Shown: piece by piece, positions 62,001-64,000 of the stretch | Layout: each line of letters begins with the position of its first letter | Numbering within the stretch: the stretch's first letter is position 1 | From: Ceratodon purpureus | Lineage: Eukaryota; Streptophyta; Bryopsida; Pseudoditrichales; Ditrichaceae | NCBI GenBank assembly: GCA_014871385.1 | Contig: CM026430.1 | Coordinates: 17,339,433-17,403,432, forward strand | Direction of reading: 5' to 3' | DNA length: 64,000 nucleotides | The notes under the pieces: model-generated | The model's database searches: none | What the model was told of the DNA's origin: nothing | The model's input: only the letters and a program-made list of their open reading frames with translations | Translations under genes and position numbers: made by a program

Positions 62001-64000
62001 GCCTTGATGGTCATGTGCTAATTCCTTGTCGCTGCCGCAGCCTTGGGCTGCTGTGATCAAGGTCTGGGTGGGTTTTTTTTTTTAATTTTTTCTATTTATT
62101 TTTTAATTGACGACCCCCAAACCTACTGTCGTCAACGACAGTAGGTCGGGAGGTTTTTTAAAATGAGAGAATTTGTTTGCTTACCAAGCTCCCTCCTTCA
62201 AGAGGAAGCATGCCTTGATGGTCATGTGCTAATTCCTTCTCGCTGCCGCAGCCTTGGGCTGCTAAGATCAAGGTCTGGGTGGGTTTTTTTTTTTAATTTT
62301 TATTTTTTATTTTTTAATTGACGACCCCCAAACCTACTGTCGTCAACGACAGTAGGTCGGGAGGTTTTTTAAAATTAGAGAATTTGTTTACTTACGAAGC
62401 TCCCTCCTTCAAGAGGAAGCATGCCTTGATGGTCATGTGCTAATTCCTTCTCGCTGCCGCAGCCTTGGGCTGCTGTGATCAAGGTCTGGGTGGGTTTTTT
62501 TTTTTTAATTTTTTCTATTTATTTTTTAATTGACGACCCCCAAACCTACTGTCGTCAACGACAGTAGGTCGGGAGGTTTTTTAAAATGAGAGAATTTGTT
62601 TGCTTACCAAGCTCCCTCCTTCAAGAGGAAGCATGCCTTGATGGTCATGTGCTAATTCCTTCTCGCTGCCGCAGCCTAGGGCTGCTGTGATTAAGGTCTG
62701 GGTGGGGTTTTTTTTTTAATTTTTTTTATTTATTTTTTAATTGACGACCCCCAAACCTACTGTCGTCACAGACAGTAGGTCGGGAGGTTTTTTAAAATGA
62801 GAGAATTTGTTTGCTTACGAAGCTCCCTCCTTCAAGAGGAAGCATGCCTTGATGGTCATGTGCGAATTCCTTCTCGCTGCCGCAGCCTTGGGCTGCTGTG
62901 ATCAAGGTCTGGGTGGGTTTTTTTTTTAATTTTATTTATTTATTTTTTAATTGACGACCCCCAAACCTACTGTCGTCAACGACAGTAGGCCGGGGGCACT
63001 TCAAAGAATTCGGGGATGTAATATTTGTTTGTTTTTTTTTTTTTTGTTGGTGACATTGTGTGATAATGAATTGCATAATTGCTCATCTAATTGTTAATTA
63101 AAATCTGATTTTTATTTTATTTTCAGTATTTTTTTGATATTTTTTTTTTTATTTTGAATTTTTAAAAAACCCCAAACCTACTGTCGTCAACGACAATAGG
63201 CCGGAGGCACTTCAAAGAATTCGGGGATGTATTATTTGTTCGTCTTTTTTTTTATTGTTGGTGACATTGTGTGATAATGAAATGCATAATTGCTCACAAT
63301 TTGTTAATTAAAACCTGTATATTCTTAGCTTTTCGGTATTTTCTTGAATTATTTCTATTTTTTTGAATTTTTTGAAAAACCCCAAAGCTACTGTCGTCAA
63401 CGACAGTAGGTTTGGGGCACTTCAAAGAATTCGGGGATGTATTATTTGTTTGTCTTTTTTTTGATTGTTGGTGACATTGTGTGATAATGAAATGCATAAT
63501 TGCTCACAATTTGTTTATTAAAATCTGAATTTTTGTAGCTTTTCGGTATTTTCTTGAATTGTTTCTATTATTTTGAATTTTTGAAAAACCCCAAAGCTAC
63601 TGTCGTCAACGACAGTAGGTTTGGGGCACTTCAAAGAATTCGGGGATGTATTATTTGTTCGTCTTTTTTTTTATTGTTGGTGACATTGTGTGATAATGAA
63701 ATGCATAATTGCTCACAATTTGTTAATTAAAACCTGTATATTCTTAGCTTTTCGGTATTTTCTTGAATTATTTCTATTTTTTTGAATTTTTTGAAAAACC
63801 CCAAAGCTACTGTCGTCAACGACAGTAGGTTTGGGGCACTTCAAAGAATTCGGGGATGTATTATTTGTTTGTCTTTTTTTTTATTGTTGGTGACATTGTG
63901 TGATAATGAAATGCATAATTGCTCACAATTTGTTTATTAAAATCTGAATTTTCGTAGCTTTTCGGTATTTTCTTGAATTGTTTCTATTATTTTGAATTTT
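59040..64000. repeat. Satellite of about 210-bp units, two unit types sharing one palindrome; continues past the window
   Basis: A palindrome recurs every 209-214 bp, 23 times, from about 59,178 to 63,806. Its arms are CCTACTGTCGT and ACGACAGTAGG around CA. Type A bodies (59.0-60.0 and 61.7-63.0 kb) carry CTCCCTCCTTCAAGAGG and GCCGCAGCCTTGGGCTGC. Type B bodies (60.0-61.7 and 63.0 kb on) carry CACTTCAAAGAATTCGGGG and GACATTGTGTGATAATG, and alternate between two subtypes. The two bodies are unrelated apart from the palindrome and T-rich tracts. In A the central bases vary (CACAGA, CACATA, CAACGA) while the arms still pair. No coding sequence. A centromeric or other heterochromatic satellite is likely. 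Confidence 0.95.

Noticed and set aside
59040..64000. CRISPR-like array
   Set aside because: The regular palindrome spacing looks similar at first, but the spacers are near-identical 190-bp satellite bodies and this is a plant nuclear context.

Overview
The window looks like nuclear DNA of a land plant. It carries a nine-exon HEN1 small-RNA methyltransferase gene and a seven-exon LUC7-type U1 snRNP gene, both with clean GT-AG introns, set in AT-rich DNA full of plant-type transposons (CACTA/EnSpm, Mutator-like, Ty3/Gypsy). The DUF7869-type protein and the style of the MULE suggest a non-seed plant such as a bryophyte or lycophyte. That is inference; nothing read here fixes the species.

Layout. 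0.6-5.9 kb: intact HEN1 on the + strand. 7.0-7.9 kb: a short element with TTAA duplications and CCCTTTAGTGC-like ends. 8.0-9.1 kb: two copies of a dispersed repeat, with a third at 31.5-32.0 kb. 10,305-20,900: a 10.6-kb DNA transposon with perfect 19-bp terminal inverted repeats and an ATGT duplication. It holds two divergent genes, a broken DUF7869-type gene (-) and an intact 1119-codon gene (+) with a VDGQH motif in a ParB/sulfiredoxin-like region. Each has an array of CATATG-centred palindromes in its leader. 21.1-21.5 kb: a 263-bp MITE and a TA microsatellite. 22.4-26.1 kb: intact LUC7-like gene (-). 28.9-30.9 kb: decayed Ty3/Gypsy gag-pol (-).

34,299-51,034: a 16.7-kb CACTA element with matching TIRs and a TAT duplication. 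It encodes an apparently intact four-exon TNP2 transposase (+), a TNPA-like gene with one in-frame TGA (-), an extra reading frame carrying a second copy of the TNP2 zinc-ribbon segment, and a three-exon coiled-coil protein near its right end. 52.6-58.6 kb: a Mutator-like transposase (-, one frameshift) between two small unknown + strand genes that share a TATTTAAG box. 59.0 kb to the window end: a satellite of about 210-bp units with two different unit bodies that share one phased palindrome.

HEN1 and LUC7 are host housekeeping genes for small-RNA stabilisation and 5' splice-site selection. Most of the rest is mobile DNA. The 10.6-kb element is the best candidate for something not yet described. 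The CACTA element may still supply its own transposase. Several TE reading frames carry single in-frame stops (three TGA, one TAA) in otherwise open frames, as expected from early decay.
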